Shown here in pieces: positions 23,662-35,845 of a stretch of DNA of 64,000 nt. How positions within the stretch are numbered: the stretch's first letter is position 1; every line of letters starts with the position of its first letter. Below the pieces are notes generated by a model. The model saw nothing but the letters and a program-made list of their open reading frames with translations, was not told the DNA's origin and did no database searches. This DNA is from Armillaria gallica (lineage: Eukaryota > Basidiomycota > Agaricomycetes > Agaricales > Physalacriaceae). The DNA lies in contig JBANDB010000002.1 of assembly GCA_037576215.1 (NCBI GenBank), forward strand, positions 1,674,001-1,738,000, written 5' to 3'. Made by a program: the position numbers and the translations under genes.

Positions 23662-24744
23662 GGGTCAAGCACCAAGGAAATCACCTTGTCCTGAAATGGG
23701 AGGCAAGGGCGGTGCTGGGCAGTGACACACTTGAAAAGCGTTCACACATGTAATTTTGCAAAATGTATCAATACATACATTTTATAAGACCTAGATACCA
23801 AAGCAATGAGATATACCTTAGAGCGCAGTGTCCTAAGTGCAGACAATGAAGTTCCTTGAGTGATGCTTGGTGGAGCGCAAGGCTTAACTGCAGAGTGATA
23901 CCATAAGGGTCACACTAAGTCTAAAGCCCCAGCACTTGACACTGAGTACACTGACAATGCATGGAAGGCGCACTAAGAATGGAACCCACAAAGCTCAGGA
24001 GATAATTGATACTTCGTGGAACCTTGATCTATGATGCATGGGGCACTGCCATGCGGGAAACTGCCATGCGGGGAACTAGCGCTCTAGACCCCAGAATGTT
24101 TAGAATTGAAGTAAGACCGATGTCTCTGACTTTGGCTGATGTGTGCGAGGCCTAGACTAGATGCTGGTGGTCCTAGAAGACCATGGAAATCACTAGAAGA
24201 TATTATTACCATAAATAAGAGTTGCAGGGTAGGCTACAACTCCGAGGAAATACTAGGCAGTGTCAGTAGGTGCAGATAGTGCAGTTAACCGATGTCACGC
24301 AGCTGAGAGACCAGGATCTGGCCCCGAGCCAGAGCTCTGAGTAAGTGCCAAGCAATGGCGTGATTATGGCAACATACCCAGAACTCAGGAAAGGAAGTTC
24401 TGCCAGCCAAGAGTTACTATTTAAGGTTGTATTAATATGTAGAGCACATAGTATAAATACTGTATTGTAGTAATAGTGTACAAGTTTTGGACCCCTGTTG
24501 TAGGAGCGCACAAGCCCTCAGCTTAGTGCTCTAGCTTCGGGTTTAGTTTGTAGCTTTGAGCGAGAGAATATACCTTTTATTGAGAACATTTGAGTGACTT
24601 GAGTAGCACGTGAGGCATAGAAAGCTTAGTGGGGGACTTGTGTACAGTTTGAGTGATTGGTTGACTGCGCTCTACCCTGAGAATAAGAGATATCGTGTCA
24701 TTGCGGACGTGCTCTTGAGTTTTGAGGGTTTCTTGTGACGTGCG
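23662..24744. other. Non-coding stretch with a promoter-like element
   Basis: No coding region seen. TATAAATA at 24452-24459 begins what looks like a Pol II unit running rightwards into the hairpin array; an AATAAA lies at 25160-25165. This may be part of an LTR of an unrecognised element. Confidence 0.4.
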
Positions 24745-24966
24745 GTGCTACAGGTGGCAGAGGTTCAAACCCTTTGGCTTGTTGGACAGCGTTTCTTGGT
24801 GTGCGAAATACTACAGGTGGCAGAGGTTCAAACCCTCTGGTCTGATTAGTGTTCATACAGAGGCCTTCTGTTAACGTGCGGCACTACAGGCGGCACAGGT
24901 TCAAACCCTGTGTGTCTATGATCAGTTTTCGAAGCTGGAGCGCATAGGTTCAAATCCTGTGGCTTG
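24745..24966 (+). repeat. Array of four tRNA-T-arm-like hairpins
   Basis: Four units at about 24756-24776, 24821-24839, 24895-24911 and 24943-24961 each have a 6-bp stem closing a 7-nt loop of TTCAAAC or TTCAAAT: CAGAGG/CCTTTG, CAGAGG/CCTCTG, CACAGG/CCTGTG and CATAGG/CCTGTG. The stems change while pairing is kept, so selection or descent from T arms is likely. The first three are preceded by a shared CTACAGG(T/C)GGC. The loop plus flanking GG and CC is the Pol III B-box core. Confidence 0.7.
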
Positions 24967-25559
24967 AGTGGACATGTTTTGAAGGGTTTCTGCTTAGAGC
25001 GCAAGCTTTGAGTTGTGTTTAGGGTGTGTTTAAGTTCTTTGTGGTCACCTGTGTGTGTCATGCGAGGCTTATTGAGGGTTTTGTTGGTGTGTGGCAATGT
25101 GTTGTGTATTGTAGTACACCTTGCCTTGAGGCCCGGCGACATTGGTCACCCCTCTTGTTAATAAAAGCCTTTGGACTTAGAGAGATCTAGATACCCTACG
25201 AGCGCTATCGCTATACGTGTGTATCATATATTCTGAGAGTTTAGTTGTGTTGCTTCAATCTGCTTCTATCGCATAATATCCCCCCAAGAACTTTGAGGGT
25301 TTGTGTGTGTAGTGTTGGGTGTGGGTGTGATCAGTGTCTTAAATGCTGTTGCATTTCTAGCCTGCGCACACAGAGTCTCTTCAGCGGCATTGCAAAAGAG
25401 GGTTGGGTCACCAGCACAGAGGACACGAGGAAGACCTGGGAGTATTGAACTAGAAAAACATGCCGTTAGAAACCAAAAACAGAAAAAGAGAATGAGAAAC
25501 TCACTTGGTCTAATGGGTGCACAGTAGTACCGGACAGTGAAGGCTGGAAAAGGAGATAT
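24967..25559. other. Non-coding stretch with poly(A) signal
   Basis: AATAAA at 25160-25165 follows the hairpin array on the same strand. No coding region recognised. Confidence 0.35.
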
Positions 25560-27073
25560 TTAGCTAACAAGCAGATAGCTAAAAAGAGAAACAGCAACTT
25601 ACAGAGAAGGGCATAGCCTTTGGTTGGGAAGCTGTAAAGATAACAAAACAAGGAGTTAGCAAGCTCACTAACTTTGGAAGAAAAGGACCACTGACTCATG
25701 ATATTATTGGCTGGGGTGGTAGCACTGGCAGAGCTAGAAGAGAAACCACAGAGTTAGTTAGACGAGGAGGGGGAAGAACAATGCTACTCACCCTGAGATG
25801 CGAAGACCAGTGCCAGAACTGGGAGTGAGCAGTGCCTGACACAGAGTTAGTTAGACGAGGAGGGGGAAGAACAATGCTACTCACCCTGAGATGCGAAGAC
25901 CAGTGCCAGAACTGGGAGTGAGCAGTGCCTGACACAGATCCTGGATGGAGCTTGCTATCTCTTGCAAGCCATGGCTAAGAGAGGTGCTCTGAGCAACTGA
26001 CATAGGGCGCTGAGAGGGCATAGAAGGGGTTGTCCCAGTGGGATGATGGTACAACCCTAACGGCTTGACAGGGGAAAAGGAATTCCATAAAGGGGGAGCC
26101 CAATGATTTGCGAGTGGGCTCAGGGGTGAGATGGGAGAGGAAACCACAGTACCCAAAGCATGCACATGCAGGTGGTTGCGTGGAGAGGGAGAAACCCCAG
26201 GCAAATTCACAACTGGGGGCACCAAAGAGACAGGCATTCTTGGAGGACGTGAGCTCTAAGGCAGAAGCAGTGGAGTGGGAGTGTTGGCCAAGGAGGCAGG
26301 AGCATGTGCAGGGGTAGAAGGAGCCTCCTTCTTGGGACTCTCGAAAATGATAATTTCCTCATCAGGTGTGGCATCAGGTAGAGGAGTAGGAAACCAGTCG
26401 AAGATGTGACCAGGGAAGTTGTCATTATTGGTGACCAAGCCAGGTCAGAGTAGAGCTCCCTCTGGTACAGCGTGTTGAAGGAGATAAGACTCCAAGGGAA
26501 TCAGCAGGTTGTCCATGTCAAAACCATCCTCCCCAGAGAATGGTGCATTGGGGGAAAGACGATTCAAGACCTAGAGAAAAGTGGAAGAGGAGTTAGGAAA
26601 GGAGGAAGAAGGGAAGTAATAGGGAGCTCACATGAGAAGGGTGCACCTCAGGCACCATGCAGGCAATGGTATGGTGCCAGTCAGCGATATGAAACTGGCA
26701 AGGCAAGGCATTGTGAATATGCATCACCCAGTTGCAAATGGATGCACCAACATGGGAATCAATGAGAGCTTTGTGCTCAAGGGTGGCAATGCTAGGCACC
26801 TGAGCAGGGACTAGGGGTTAGCCAGCTGATAGAAAGGGCAAGAAGAAAAATATGCACCAGGTGTTTATAGACCTGCTTCAGCAGGTCGGTGACTTCCTCA
26901 CCAGTATACTCATCTTGGTTATGCTGGTAAGGTGCCATAAGTTCCATGACTGCATGATAGGGCCTGTAGTATGCCACAGGGTCAAACTGCATGAAGTACT
27001 TGTACTTTGGCATTTCATCATCCTCAGATATGGGTGTCAGGGTCTTGATGGGAGGCACAAGTGGAGAAGACAT
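25560..27073 (-). pseudogene. Multi-exon gene of unknown function, repeated type
   Basis: From ATG at 27073 the exons fit as 26858-27073, 26632-26799, 25885-26571, 25792-25835 and onward below 25732, with introns of 58-60 nt between the first three and GTGAGT/GTGAGC-type donors. The first exon encodes a hydrophilic region (EDDEMPKYKYFMQFDPVAYY); the third is Pro/Ser-rich and ends in a serine/leucine segment (LQEIASSIQDLC). The third exon has a TGA near 26448 and a TAG near 26258, both explicable by C-to-T change. A 93-bp tandem duplication affects the exon 3/intron boundary. Function unknown; it lies in the same repeat block as the Zn2Cys6-like gene and on the same strand. Confidence 0.5.
25748..25933. 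repeat. 93-bp tandem duplication spanning an exon end and its intron
   Basis: Two near-identical 93-bp units start at 25748 and 25841. On the minus strand each holds a 3' exon end, a GTGAGT donor, a short intron and a CAG acceptor. Confidence 0.9.
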
Positions 27074-27410
27074 TGAGGAATGTGAGCAGAGGACAGAATA
27101 GAGGCAGTCGAGCCAAGAATGCATGTGAAACACACATAGCGAAAGGGAGAGAAAAAAGTGAAAGGCAGTAGTGCAGGGAGGCAGTGAGCTCACTAGAATG
27201 TGGGCAGAAAGAAAGAAAGGTGGTGAAAAGTTCTCTAAGTCACCAACATATAAATGTTACGGGACTTCCAGAAAGAACCACAGTATGAGAAAAGAAGCAC
27301 GCATATGCCAATACATGCCTGGCACAGCAAAGCCTCCAGATATCAGGTAAAGACAAAAACAGTAAGCGCCACAAAGCTAATCACGGAAAATGAATAATTG
27401 TGTGTTCTAG

Positions 27411-28905
27411 ATGGCCTGGATAACAAATCCCGTGACTAAAAAGAAACCAGGGCTGAAGGGTTGGGCAAGCCCAGAACAGTGGGATTTGCTTGCAAAGTAC
27501 TGTGCTGACTTTCATGTGGCTCAGGGAACAAGGGGGGGAAAAAATGCATTAGATGACTTTTGGAAAAAGATTACTGATTTATTCTTGGAAATGTTTCCAA
27601 TTGAAGAAGGGAACCTGGAATTACTTAAATTTTGGCATATGATATGTTATTTCAGCTATGGTCACTGGAATGTTCCTGACATTTGATTTAGCGCATCAAA
27701 CAATGGTACAACAATCATGGCAACAAGGATAATCTATCTGCCACCGCAGTAAAGACACTGCTGCTAAAAGCTGACACTCACCATCTCAAGGCTGCTGAGC
27801 TCTACTCCCACCATTACTATCCCACCTGCATTAAACCTCTTGTTGAGGCCAAGATCGAGGAGCAGAATATTGCTAAGCCCCAAGTCCTTAACTGTATTTG
27901 GACGACAACCCAGGCAGCTTGGTCAGCAGAGACTGAAGAGGTGAAGGAGGAGATTATGGTGTTGTGGAATGCTCAGGTGAAGCCTGAAACTTCCAAGGAG
28001 ACAGGAGAGAAGTCTCCTGAGGAATACATTGTGTATGTTTGTTCATGCCTTGCTCTCAAATTGATCTAACCTCCCATAGTGCATACAAGGATGCAGACAT
28101 CCAGATTTCTAAGTTCATACGGGCACTAGGAACAGCAACAGGGGGCTGTGTTTCAGTGTTCTTGGGGACTGCTGATCCGTGTGCTGGTGGTAAAATCTGT
28201 AGTCGTGGGTATGTGATTACTCTTCTACACAAACTTGAAACTGACTTATCATTTTGAAAAAGATCCTAACAGTGATACCTTCCCTGCGACTTACTTAAAA
28301 TACATGGAGAGAGTGCTCAAGCCATTCACAAGCTTCATAAAAAAGGTTATTCATATGTATGGTTTGACTATTGGAGTCCTTATCCTCACTGATACATTCT
28401 TCAGCTCCTGAAGTATGCATGGCAAGAGCCCTAAAGGCAATTGATGAAGATGATGAGGCAGAGGCAGAGGCAGAGGTGGAAGCTGAGAAGGAGACTCCTG
28501 CTGGGCCCAGTTCCGGCCCGAAGAACAACCATGTCAAGGAACCAGCACTTATTACTCTCCCTTTGCCCAGCCCTGCTGCACCAGTCGAGCCTTCACCTTC
28601 TCCCATCCATGGCGAAAACAACAACACCAACACAGACAAGGAGAGGATCCTCCCTTTGCCCAGCCCCACCATACCAGTTGAGCCATCACCTTCACTGCCT
28701 GTCCATGGGGAGAATGATGACACCAACACAAACAAGGAGAGGACCCCTCCTTTGCCCAGCTCCGCTGATGAACCTAGAGACTCCTGCGGGCAGAAAACAC
28801 AAGACCTGTAACAGTGAGTGTAACCAAGCACAGAATCTGAAGGCAGGTTCTAGTGAGTCTAGTCTTGCACCTCCATGTGATGACTGTAGCTTCCTGGTGG
28901 TGTAG
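27411..28905 (+). pseudogene. Multi-exon gene of unknown function, repeated type
   Basis: From ATG 27411 the first exon encodes a hydrophilic Trp-rich region (KGWASPEQWDLLAKYCADF). A second exon at 27692-28030 reads RIKQWYNNHGNKDNLSA and onward; a third from 28080 reads FIRALGTATGGCVSVFLGTA; a fourth near 28270-28340 reads LKPFTSFIKKV; the last from about 28410 is acidic then has two Pro/Ser-rich repeats of about 30 residues (VEPSPSPIHGENNNTNTDKE and VEPSPSLPVHGENDDTNTNK). The domain order matches an abundant uncharacterised Agaricomycete family often near transposons (from memory, unverified). A truncated second copy of its tail is at 31661-32090. Intron 1 has a weak donor and the 3' end is uncertain. 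Confidence 0.5.
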
Positions 28906-29826
28906 CGAAGTATCGTTATGCTTTGTTATGATTCTCTGAAGGCTGTTCAGAGGCTCAAAGTATGTATGTGAACTTTCATGGAAGGGAAAAGATGCATAAA
29001 CATGGATGTATGCTGAGCAGGGGTGACCTAGATGCAGCACAAACTATGTGGTGTCGGAATCCTGGCTACGGTTTCGGTAGAATCTATTTTCCTATGCTCG
29101 TGTACTTTCTTTAGAGAAACACAGAGATGGAGCTGGCTTATCTAGAGAAACTCGAATTAGTATCATTCCTAACTTATAGGAACAGTATGCTGTTGGTGTT
29201 AGAGGCTAAAGTTTGGAATCCTAGCTACGGATTACCCTTTGAAGTCTTCAGGTATGTGAATTTATGACAGGAGGATGACAAACAAGGTAGTCTTTATATG
29301 ATACCCTTGCTTGTGTTTTGGATGAGAGGATGTGAATCAAGTTATTTAACACTTTGTAGCTAGCAAGTTTGGAGAAAACTTCACAAAGTGTTATATCTCT
29401 TAAGAAAGTAGAGATATTAACTTTTAATTCTCATGTATTGGGTGGTATGTGTGGTGTATGTATCCGCTCAGGAGAACTGTCCTCTCTATCTACAGTCCAT
29501 CAGTTTTTATACTACAGAGTTGTACTTGCTAAGTAAGCAAACTTTTACCTTGGCTTGATATCCGCAGTACATGATTTGTGAGCGTAGCAAACTATTTGTA
29601 ACCATAGTTCACTATACCGTGTGCTACTCTACTGTGCATACTTATTAAAAGTTCGCGTAGCCTAATAAAGCTATGGAAGGTTTACTAATTTACTTACTAC
29701 TTACTCAGCCGCAGTTAATGGCTCACTAATCTCTACTATATTTCTAAGCTGTAAAGGCATATCCATATGGCCTCTTGAGAATCCGTAGCTTGGCATAGCC
29801 TATGCATAGTTAAACCGCATGACTGT
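28906..29826. other. Non-coding, AT-rich, no gene seen
   Basis: A TGTCGGAATCCTGGCTACGG motif near 29053 recurs partially near 29217 (GGAATCCTAGCTACGG), suggesting another decayed repeat, but I could not define its ends. Confidence 0.3.
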
Positions 29827-31395
29827 TGATAAGCCTAGACTTCCATGGCAACGGCAACACCCAAAACTCGGTGAGAGCTTAAGCAATTAACATAGCAACA
29901 CAGCAATCAAGGCAATGTGTGTGCGAGTGGTTCAGTGCACCTCCATGCAGTCAATTCCTCAATAACACAAGATACACTGCGACTTTAAGTCAGCAAAGTA
30001 GTACTCTTGGTCAAGGAGTACTAATAGATGTTGGCTGTAAGCCAGGAAGGATCTCGACAAATGAGATGGGACAGAATCTGGTATGACTTGAATACCAAGA
30101 AACTGTGACAGAAACTGCGAAAATGGTCTAGAGACCACAAAAATGGGTCTAGAAATCGTGACAATGCTCTAGAAATTGTAGCAATGCTCTAGAAATCGTG
30201 GCAATGGACTAGAAGACGTCGAAATAGCCTAGTAAATGTGGCTTGGGGTGTACCTAATATTGTGAGTCGAAACAATAGCAATAAACGTACAGTGACTGCA
30301 AGAAACTGGTAGAAATCGTAGCAACTGAGATGCTGAGTGGGGTGCTGCGGCAATAGATGCATGGCAACTCCGAACAATGATAAAGACGAGGGTGATCCTA
30401 TGAAGCTGAACTGGGCCTACACGGAGGCAATACTGAACTGGGTGATGAAAATGATGGCGATGTAGAAGGTGAAAGCAATGAAACAATCCTATGTGGTGAA
30501 AGTGAAGTGATGTTGTGGCATTAAAAGGCAAAAGCAAGTTATTGATGCAAGATTTTGTGTATTGGTGCAACCAACAATGTTTAAAGAGTAAAGCAAGTGG
30601 TGGGGAATAACTTGGAGTAACTGTAGCCAACTGGTAATGCTGTAGCCTCATCAACTGGGTAAGAACTAGCTCCAAAAATGTGGTATCTACCTAGTTTTTA
30701 TACTACAAGTACGATTTTATAAATAGAATATTCTTCAGAGCCTTAGTAAGGCTGTAAGCCCTTGGCTTTTGTAATAGCCATAGTAAACATATGGTATCTG
30801 TGGTTCTAAAGTAACAGCAAGTCCTTGACATTGCCATGTATGGATGTGAACCATGTGGTTTTATTGAGTGATGAGCAGATCATAAGGTGCTGTGTAGCTG
30901 CGGATTATTGAGCTGCAGTTGCCGTGCTGAGGTGTATGCATGGGGCAATGATAATTCGAAGTCTTGGCACTGTAACAACCTTAGTAAACACGGTCTATAG
31001 TTGCCATAGCTGTAATTATCATAGCTGGAAGGGTACTCACATCAATCACGTCATTTCATTAAATGATTGATGGGCACATCAACCAGATGTTTCTGAGTGA
31101 TGTAGCAACCTCGTTTTAGGATGTTTGTTGATCAAAGGTGCCTTGCTGTGATAGGATATGGTAACTGTGATGCAAGGCGAGCTGGGAAGGATAACGGAGT
31201 GTGTGAGGAGTGGATGTCATGGTTTTAGGACTGTATCTGAATGTTTGTGGCTTATACTGTGAAAATCTATGGTATTATTGAGAGTTGGCAGTGTTATGGA
31301 GTGTGTGAGGGTTATAATGGCATTGTTTCGAAGGTATTGGATGATGGATGGCTAAATCCATGAATTCTGAGTGTACAGAGCCTGGAGGCTCATCA
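29827..31395 (-). mobile_element. LTR-like element L, copy 2 (most decayed)
   Basis: Starts TGATAAGCCT and ends AGGCTCATCA, collinear with copies 1 and 3 but more diverged. A second copy of the terminus (CAGAGCCTGGAGGCTCATCA) recurs at 31641-31660, directly abutting the gene tail that follows. No matching target duplication was found. Confidence 0.7.
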
Positions 31396-31660
31396 CCATA
31401 TGGCTCTGTCCACGTGCAAAGGCCTAGAATAATGATGCATGTCTAATTTACTGCGGAAGGATTGGCAATCAATGTGCCTGGAGGCACAATGACTCATAGA
31501 TATCAGAGTGAAAGTTCATGTGGAGTGGGAGATTTAATATGATTCTACCTGTGCTGGGCTTGCAACATTTGGTTTAGTGAAAGGCCATGTAAGGGAGATA
31601 GGTGATAAATTGTAAGTGGTGTCCACAATTTCAGAGTGCACAGAGCCTGGAGGCTCATCA

Positions 31661-32090
31661 CCACTGCACCTGTCGAGCCTTCACCAGATGTCCATGGCGA
31701 GAATGATGACACGAATGCAGACAAGAACGATGTGAGCAGCAATGTTGTTGGGAAAGCCAATAATGCCAATGGCCCCGTCCCCATTGATGTCGAGATGGAT
31801 GTAGACACTGACGGCATCCCTGATGCAAATGATGCAGCAACCATTGTGGTCAATGAGCCTGTGGTGCCAGATCCTGCTAAGGGCCAGAAGCAGAATTGTG
31901 CAGCAGCAGAGACAGAGATGGTAGCAGCTACTCGAGAGAGGAGAAACCGACTTGGACCCGCAACATGAGAGGCACTGACCATCGCAGAGATGGCAGTGAG
32001 ATGGACTGGTAAGCCAGATTTGGTACATGGATGTGAAGCTGGCAAAGTGTCATCATCAAAAAAGGTAGTCAAAAAAGCATTGAAAATGTA
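31661..32090 (+). pseudogene. Truncated tail of the 27411 gene family
   Basis: The frame begins APVEPSPDVHGENDDTNADK, matching the Pro/Ser repeats of the gene at 27411-28905, and ends TGKPDLVHGCEAGKVSSSKK and a few lysine-rich residues. Its 5' part is missing, cut exactly at the end of the LTR-like terminus at 31660. A single TGA after RRNRLGPAT fits CGA-to-TGA. Confidence 0.55.
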
Positions 32091-35000
32091 GAATATTTGT
32101 AGATTGCTGACTAAAATAGTATAATCTTGTCTCTATTGAATTGACAGGTTTCTGTGTTAAAGTAGAAATCCGTAGACTCCATGGACCTCCTGTCACTGAT
32201 GAGAAGACAAGGTGCATGCTGGGAGTTTAATACATTGTAAGTGCAAGGTAGTTTACTGGCAGTCATGGGTCAAATTTGGGTCTCACAAGTACACAAGTAC
32301 ATCTATTAAGTACAGTCCATAGGAAGCTGTGATATGCATAAGTATTTGGGGAGATATCTCTCTCAAAGGAAATAGCTATAAGAACATGTTACTCAGCAGG
32401 AGCATGATCAACTGAGTAACATTTTTTTGGGGAGGAATTTCCGGACACGACAAATATATTCAGAAAAACATATGAGAGCAGAAGACATATGGCGGTAGAT
32501 GACAATTTGTTGAATGCCAGGAACAGCTGGATTCCAATTTTGATGGACAGGACAGAGCCTATTTTTATGCGGTGCAGGGATCCAACAGGGATCAGTATCA
32601 GGCACCCCCAGGATAATTGTGTCACCACCTATTTTGGGAACAGGATCGATTTATATACCTGATGGTAGTATTAATAGATTTGCTGAAGGCACATGGTTGG
32701 GATCAAGAGCTGCCAAGGGAGTGCACTATGCTTTAGCATTGATATGAATCATAGGTAGAATAATTAATTACACTCAACTACAATTAGAGTACTTATTACA
32801 ATACATATTGTCTACTGTCTTAGTATTATTATGTATTAGAAGGTATATATGGCCTGATATCCCCCGATGATGAGGATATTGTGAATATCCATACTACCTG
32901 GCACCAACACCAAGTCGTAGCAGAGGATGACCAGGAGGAAACTGACAGTGAAGAAAATTTGGATGCAGAGGAGTAGGGGGAGTTACTGGCAAGGCTAGGG
33001 AAGAGGAAAAGGCTGCTGACATCTTGTGGCCTATCTCCAAGTCCTAAATCAGTGAAGTAGCTGTTCTTTTTCTCTCCCTTGTGTTAGCTTTGACAAAAAT
33101 TACAGGAAATTTTCTGCACTGAAGAAGTACTACTGCCTTGCATCAAGAAACATTCCTCAATTCATTCCACCAATGTACAGGTGTCATACTCCATGCATTT
33201 ATGGTTCAGGGGATTCTCAAGTCACTTGCTGAAGATGAGGAGAACAGTGCTGAGGACAATAGTGACAGCGAGAAGAAGGAACCTGAGATGTGAGTGCCAA
33301 GCACATATATTAATCTAAATTACTGATTAATGTCAAGAAATTTCCGATTTATACACTCCTATATGCACATCACCACATTACCGCAAAAAACCTAACAAAA
33401 ATGAGCATGGTGATATCTTGATGGATCAGAGATAAGTGTTCGTTTAAGTCTAGTGTCATTTCTTGGCTGATAACTGGTACTACACAGCTCCGATTAGGAT
33501 GCTTAGATCTTGTTTCTGACTTTGCTTCTCTTGCTGGCACATGGACTGTTCAACTTGTTTACTTATGACCACTCTGGCTTACTGTATGCTTATCTGAAGT
33601 TCTCATACCTCTCTGTAATTGCTTTGTTGTGATGAATTGGAATTGTGCTTTGTCCAATACATGGCCACATCAACTGTGAGAGAACGGTATGCATAACAAA
33701 CCATCTGCCTAGGTGAGCTACCAGATCAGGTCTACCTTGGTTGACCAGAGGTCCCTTGAAATACCGAAGGAGACCATATGAGAACACCTAGAACTTGGTA
33801 GATGTTCTCTGATTGTGGTGCAATCACTATCAGAACCAGGAACATGGAGGTCAAACATCTGGGTCACCTGTTGTTGGTGGCCAAGATCAGTAAAGATGGT
33901 CCAGATCAGGTTAGAGCAACTTGATCGTGGGTGATGGCAGCGGTCTGTCCAAGATTGCATGGCTCAGGTTTTGGCAATGCATTGAGGGAATGGTAGGGGA
34001 CCATTCAATGTCATCGAGGTCAGTAATTATGATCTCAATGAAGCAAATTACACTTACATTTTGATGGCAGTCATTCACTGTCATCATGAAACTATCCATA
34101 TACAAACAACAGTATGGACATGGTACAGATTTGGCATCAGCTGTACCGTACTGTGGGCAAGATTTTTTGTACGGTCTATGGCCATATTGTTATGGTCATA
34201 TCCATAACAGTATGGTGCACATCCCTATGGAGGATACAGTGGGATTCCATAACAATGGACAGCAACTTAGAAAGACACAAGCCAGGAGTATCAGCCCAAC
34301 AAGGAGAAGGAAACAGAGAAGAAAGTGCTACAAAAAGGTGGTAAAAATAGACAGAGGGAATGAAAATTAAATATTCTTGCGAAGAGGCCTAGGCTAGCCT
34401 GAGCACTACCATGACTCTTTATAAGCAAGCCAATCTCCCCAATCAATAGGGAAAAATCAGAAAGAGAGGGTTTTTCAGCCACAGCAGCAATCAGCTTCAG
34501 CCACTTGCCATGACAGCCGAAGCATGCCGGATGCCTGCCAATCACCACAAATTTGTAAGCTAACCCAGAGTATAGCCCCTGTCCAGACAGTTTGGCACTA
34601 CTCATGACCAGTGCCTGGGACCAGTTACGTTTCTCTACAACCCTCTGTCATTTCCTCATCCTTCGGACAGAACTGGGGATGAATCAGCCTTTGATCCGAG
34701 TTTGGGGAATCAAACCCTGTGGCTTTGGGGTAATGCTAGCCATTCTGCCTATCCAACCACCCGTTAAAAGCCTAACAATATATTATTCATTGTAGCTGTG
34801 AGACAGCCGTAATGTATTAATCCCTTGTACTTGCAATTGGGCGCAATTCATTACTGCTTGCAATTGCAATGGGTTTTTGGTAGAGGAATCCACACCGGGT
34901 ATAGGGGAAGGTGACACATAACACGTCATCATCACAGGCATAGTTGCCTCCTCAATGTGCTTGATGTGCTCAACGCCATGAGCCTGTGTGCTCCCACCTT

Positions 35001-35405
35001 CAAGTGCCTTGCTGTCAAATTAGGCCCAAATTCTCAGCTGATTTCTCTGATCAATGTGCTAGCTTCTTTTGATTTGTTACCAATGCGTCGTATGAGCTCA
35101 GTGATTTTTGACAGGTTTGATGTGCAGAATTTATTTTTGTCTACCTTTGATGATGCTGTCACCCGTCCTCCCAGCTCCTCTGGAGATGATCAGGTTCACA
35201 TGTTTTCCTCGATATGTCATCACTTTTCCGGTGTCAGCCCCTCTGTATGTTTTTTTTTTTTCATGATGTTTTCCACCGCTCTGACATTTATTTAAAATAT
35301 CATTTTCACCACAAATTCGGATCTAATGTACAACATCTACATGTGACAGAATTACCCTTTTTTAACCCATAAATATACTAGATTGAAAGAAAAATTTTAC
35401 ACCAC
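32091..35405. other. Gene-poor stretch, nothing recognised
   Basis: Short frames only. An acidic-coding stretch near 32890-32970 (EDDQEETDSEENLDAEE) and a frame at 34957-35295 look like decayed coding sequence without a nameable family. A poly-T run lies near 35250. Confidence 0.4.
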
Positions 35406-35480
35406 CAGGGTTCGAACTAATAAATGCACGCTCACGATATGAAACAAACAATTCTAGCACCTAGGCCAAAGAACCATTGT
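35406..35480 (-). ncRNA. tRNA-like sequence with normal A-to-B-box spacing, decayed
   Basis: On the minus strand TGGCCTAGGTGC (A-box-like) and GTTCGAACCC (B-box-like) are spaced as in a full-length tRNA, and a T5 run follows within 30 nt. The acceptor and anticodon stems do not pair well, so it is a decayed tRNA gene or tRNA-derived SINE head. It contrasts with the short tRNA-like family to the right. Confidence 0.35.
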
Positions 35481-35845
35481 AATATATCGTAATGAATACA
35501 ATATATCTAGTTATTAGGCTGAAAAAATGTCCCAAAAAAATGCCCATTGTTGTGCTGTGCATGCGGGGCATAGGTGCCAGGGACAGGGACATGCACGGAG
35601 TCGTCGGTGTCATTGATACCCTCGCTATTGAAAGATGAGGCTGCTTGAGAATTGGGGGTGATAGCCCGCAGGTGGAGCGCCAAAAAGCTGGCTGGGCAAT
35701 ATTGGCGGCTGTTCAACATCGATGAGGGGCCAATCCAGCAAAATGGACTTCACCATTGCATTCCACATTGCTAAAAGTAAGGTCGTTACAAGAGCGGTGG
35801 GGCTGTAAGGGGTGATACAAAGTCTAAAAGACAGACATTGGGATA

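Noticed and set aside
24745..24966. CRISPR-like array
   Set aside because: Only four units, with diverged repeats and variable spacing, in a eukaryotic genome.
28295..28831. Minus-strand 178-residue Ser/Gly-rich frame
   Set aside because: Antisense to the Pro/Ser repeats of the 27411 gene; its repetitiveness is inherited from them.
18839..31395. One large retroelement with L copies 1 and 2 as its two LTRs
   Set aside because: The copies are in the same orientation, but their outer flanks share no target duplication, they differ greatly in decay, no PBS or purine tract is visible at the inner edges, and the interior has genes on both strands and no pol.
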